Positions 13,427 through 14,914 of a DNA stretch of 14,914 nt are shown in pieces; within the stretch, counting starts at the first letter, position 1, and each line of letters begins with the position of its first letter. The stretch is from an uncultured Odoribacter sp. (GTDB taxonomy: Bacteria; Bacteroidota; Bacteroidia; Bacteroidales; Marinifilaceae). A model generated the notes under the pieces. The model was given only the letters and a program-made list of their open reading frames with translations. It was not told where the DNA came from and made no database searches. Both the position numbers and the translations under genes were made by a program. The stretch lies in contig CAJJNP010000067.1 in assembly GCA_905193145.1 (NCBI GenBank), forward strand, positions 1 to 14,914. The letters are read 5' to 3'.

Positions 13427-14914
13427 ATGGAATATACAATATTAATTCTCGTACTGCCGCTACTCACATTTTTGGGGCTCGGACTATTCGGTATGAAACT
13501 ACGCCCGACAGTGGCTGGTTGTATCGGCTCGCTTTCTCTTGCAGCGATAACGTTGCTTTCCTATCTGACAGCAGGAATATATTTCACATCGCCCCGAGTT
13601 AATGGTGTATTTGAAAAATGGCTACCATATAATTTCGAATGGCTGCATTTTACCGATAAATTACAGATTGATCTCGGAATACTGCTCGATCCCATCTCCG
13701 TCATGATGTTAGTAGTAATCACTACTGTATCATTAATGGTACATATTTATAGCCTTGGCTATATGAAAGGAGAACGCGGATTTCAACGTTATTACGCTTT
13801 CCTGTCACTTTTTACCTTCTCGATGTTAGGTTTGGTGGTGGCACCCAACATCTTCCAAATGTATATCTTTTGGGAATTGGTAGGTGTTTCATCTTATCTT
13901 CTCATCGGTTTCTACTACACAAAACCAGAAGCCATTGCAGCTTCCAAGAAAGCATTTATTGTTACTCGTTTTGCAGACCTTGGCTTTTTACTAGGAATTC
14001 TCCTGCTATCCTATTTTACAGGAACATTTGACTTTGGAGTCCTCACTTCCGGAAATTCATCCGTATTCGCCAATGCTGCCGGAGTAACCTTTATGGGCGC
14101 CTCTGTTATGAGCTGGGCCTTGGCTCTTATTTTTATTGGAGGTGCAGGAAAATCTGCGATGTTTCCCTTGCACATATGGTTACCTGATGCTATGGAAGGA
14201 CCGACTCCTGTATCCGCATTAATCCATGCAGCAACAATGGTTGTAGCCGGAGTTTTTTTGGTTGCCAGGCTTTTTCCTCTATATATTTTAGCAGCACCGG
14301 AAGTATTAGTCGGCATCGCCTATGTTGGAGCTTTTACATCATTATATGCAGCAGTCGTAGCATGTGTACAAACAGACATTAAACGTGTGCTTGCATTCTC
14401 TACAATCTCTCAAATCGGTTTTATGATGGTTGCTTTAGGTGTATCCGGAATGGGAGGACACGCAGGAACCGGATATATGGCATCCATGTTCCACTTATTT
14501 ACACATGCCATGTTCAAAGCATTACTGTTCTTATGTGCTGGAGCCATCATTCATACTATAGGCAGTAATGAAATGAGCAAAATGGGAGGATTACGAAAAT
14601 ATATGCCATTCACGCATTTAACTTTCTTAATCGCCTGTCTGGCAATTGCCGGTATACCTCCATTTTCAGGTTTTTTCAGTAAAGATGAAATTTTAGCTGC
14701 CACCTTCGCCTTTGCTCCACAATTTGGGGTATTTATGAGTTTTGTTGCCGGACTGACAGCTTTCTACATGTTCAGATTATATTATAATATTTTCTGGGGA
14801 ACGCCAGCCAACTATGAACATACCCCTCACGAGGCTCCTAAAACCATGACAATACCTTTAATGATTTTAGCTGCCATTACACTAGTTGCCGGATTCATAC
14901 CCTTTGGCCAATTT
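13427..14914 (+). CDS. nuoL: NADH-quinone oxidoreductase subunit L, 3' end outside window
   Basis: Antiporter-like proton-pumping subunit at the far end of the membrane arm. The frame is open from ATG 13427 for 496 codons to the window edge; the complete protein should be about 600-650 residues, so the last helices and the long lateral helix are missing here. MEYTILILVLPLLTFLGLGL begins a normal NuoL N-terminus. Pumping residues are visible: Glu150 in FWELVGVSSYLLIG, Asp184 in RFADLG, Lys242 in GAGKSAMFP, and HIWLPDAMEGPTPVSA (249-264) with ALIHAATMV (His267). nuoM and nuoN are expected to follow. Confidence 0.96.
   Translation, partial: MEYTILILVLPLLTFLGLGLFGMKLRPTVAGCIGSLSLAAITLLSYLTAGIYFTSPRVNGVFEKWLPYNFEWLHFTDKLQIDLGILLDPISVMMLVVITTVSLMVHIYSLGYMKGERGFQRYYAFLSLFTFSMLGLVVAPNIFQMYIFWELVGVSSYLLIGFYYTKPEAIAASKKAFIVTRFADLGFLLGILLLSYFTGTFDFGVLTSGNSSVFANAAGVTFMGASVMSWALALIFIGGAGKSAMFPLHIWLPDAMEGPTPVSALIHAATMVVAGVFLVARLFPLYILAAPEVLVGIAYVGAFTSLYAAVVACVQTDIKRVLAFSTISQIGFMMVALGVSGMGGHAGTGYMASMFHLFTHAMFKALLFLCAGAIIHTIGSNEMSKMGGLRKYMPFTHLTFLIACLAIAGIPPFSGFFSKDEILAATFAFAPQFGVFMSFVAGLTAFYMFRLYYNIFWGTPANYEHTPHEAPKTMTIPLMILAAITLVAGFIPFGQF

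Noticed and set aside
14011..14316. Minus-strand frame of 101 codons inside nuoL
   Set aside because: Antisense to invariant NuoL motifs, with no features of its own.

Overview
The window looks like a chromosomal segment of a gut Bacteroidales bacterium, most likely Bacteroides. The evidence is an 11-subunit-type complex I operon with fused nuoCD and no nuoEFG next to nuoCD, several TAnnTTTG-type -7 promoter motifs, AT-rich translation starts with little Shine-Dalgarno sequence, and a PnuC-family transporter paired with thiamine pyrophosphokinase. The genus is inferred from gene content, not from a marker gene. No mobile element, CRISPR array, tRNA or rRNA was seen.

Left part (1-2000, minus strand): a thiamine pyrophosphokinase gene that stops early at an amber codon, its overlapping PnuC/PnuT-type vitamin transporter, a 384-bp spacer with a large GC-rich imperfect stem-loop, and cytidine deaminase. 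These are salvage functions (thiamine, pyrimidine).

Centre-left (2049-4600, plus strand): a probable three-gene operon. It encodes an exported glucosaminidase with two LysM domains, a DUF4199-type membrane protein and a GtrB/DPM1-like family 2 glycosyltransferase, and it ends in a strong intrinsic terminator. This is a cell-envelope unit.

Centre (4600-7834): a 250-bp spacer holding a second terminator-like hairpin, a 25-codon small ORF across it and a candidate promoter. Next come dinB (DNA polymerase IV, apparently with a TTG start) and a convergent SF1 Upf1/IGHMBP2-type helicase. The ends of the two genes overlap by 12 bp.

Right part (7952-14914, plus strand): an unrecognised small exported protein, a leader with competing hairpins, then nuoA-nuoB-nuoCD-nuoH-nuoI-nuoJ-nuoK-nuoL, tightly spaced, with nuoL cut by the window edge. 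Together these form the membrane arm and Q-module of a proton-pumping complex I without the NADH-oxidising module, so the electron donor is not NADH through NuoEFG in the usual way.

I found no clear new multi-gene system. The observations most worth a second look are the amber truncation of the thiamine kinase, the GC-rich stem-loop element, the terminator/uORF arrangement before dinB, and the orphan exported protein before nuo.
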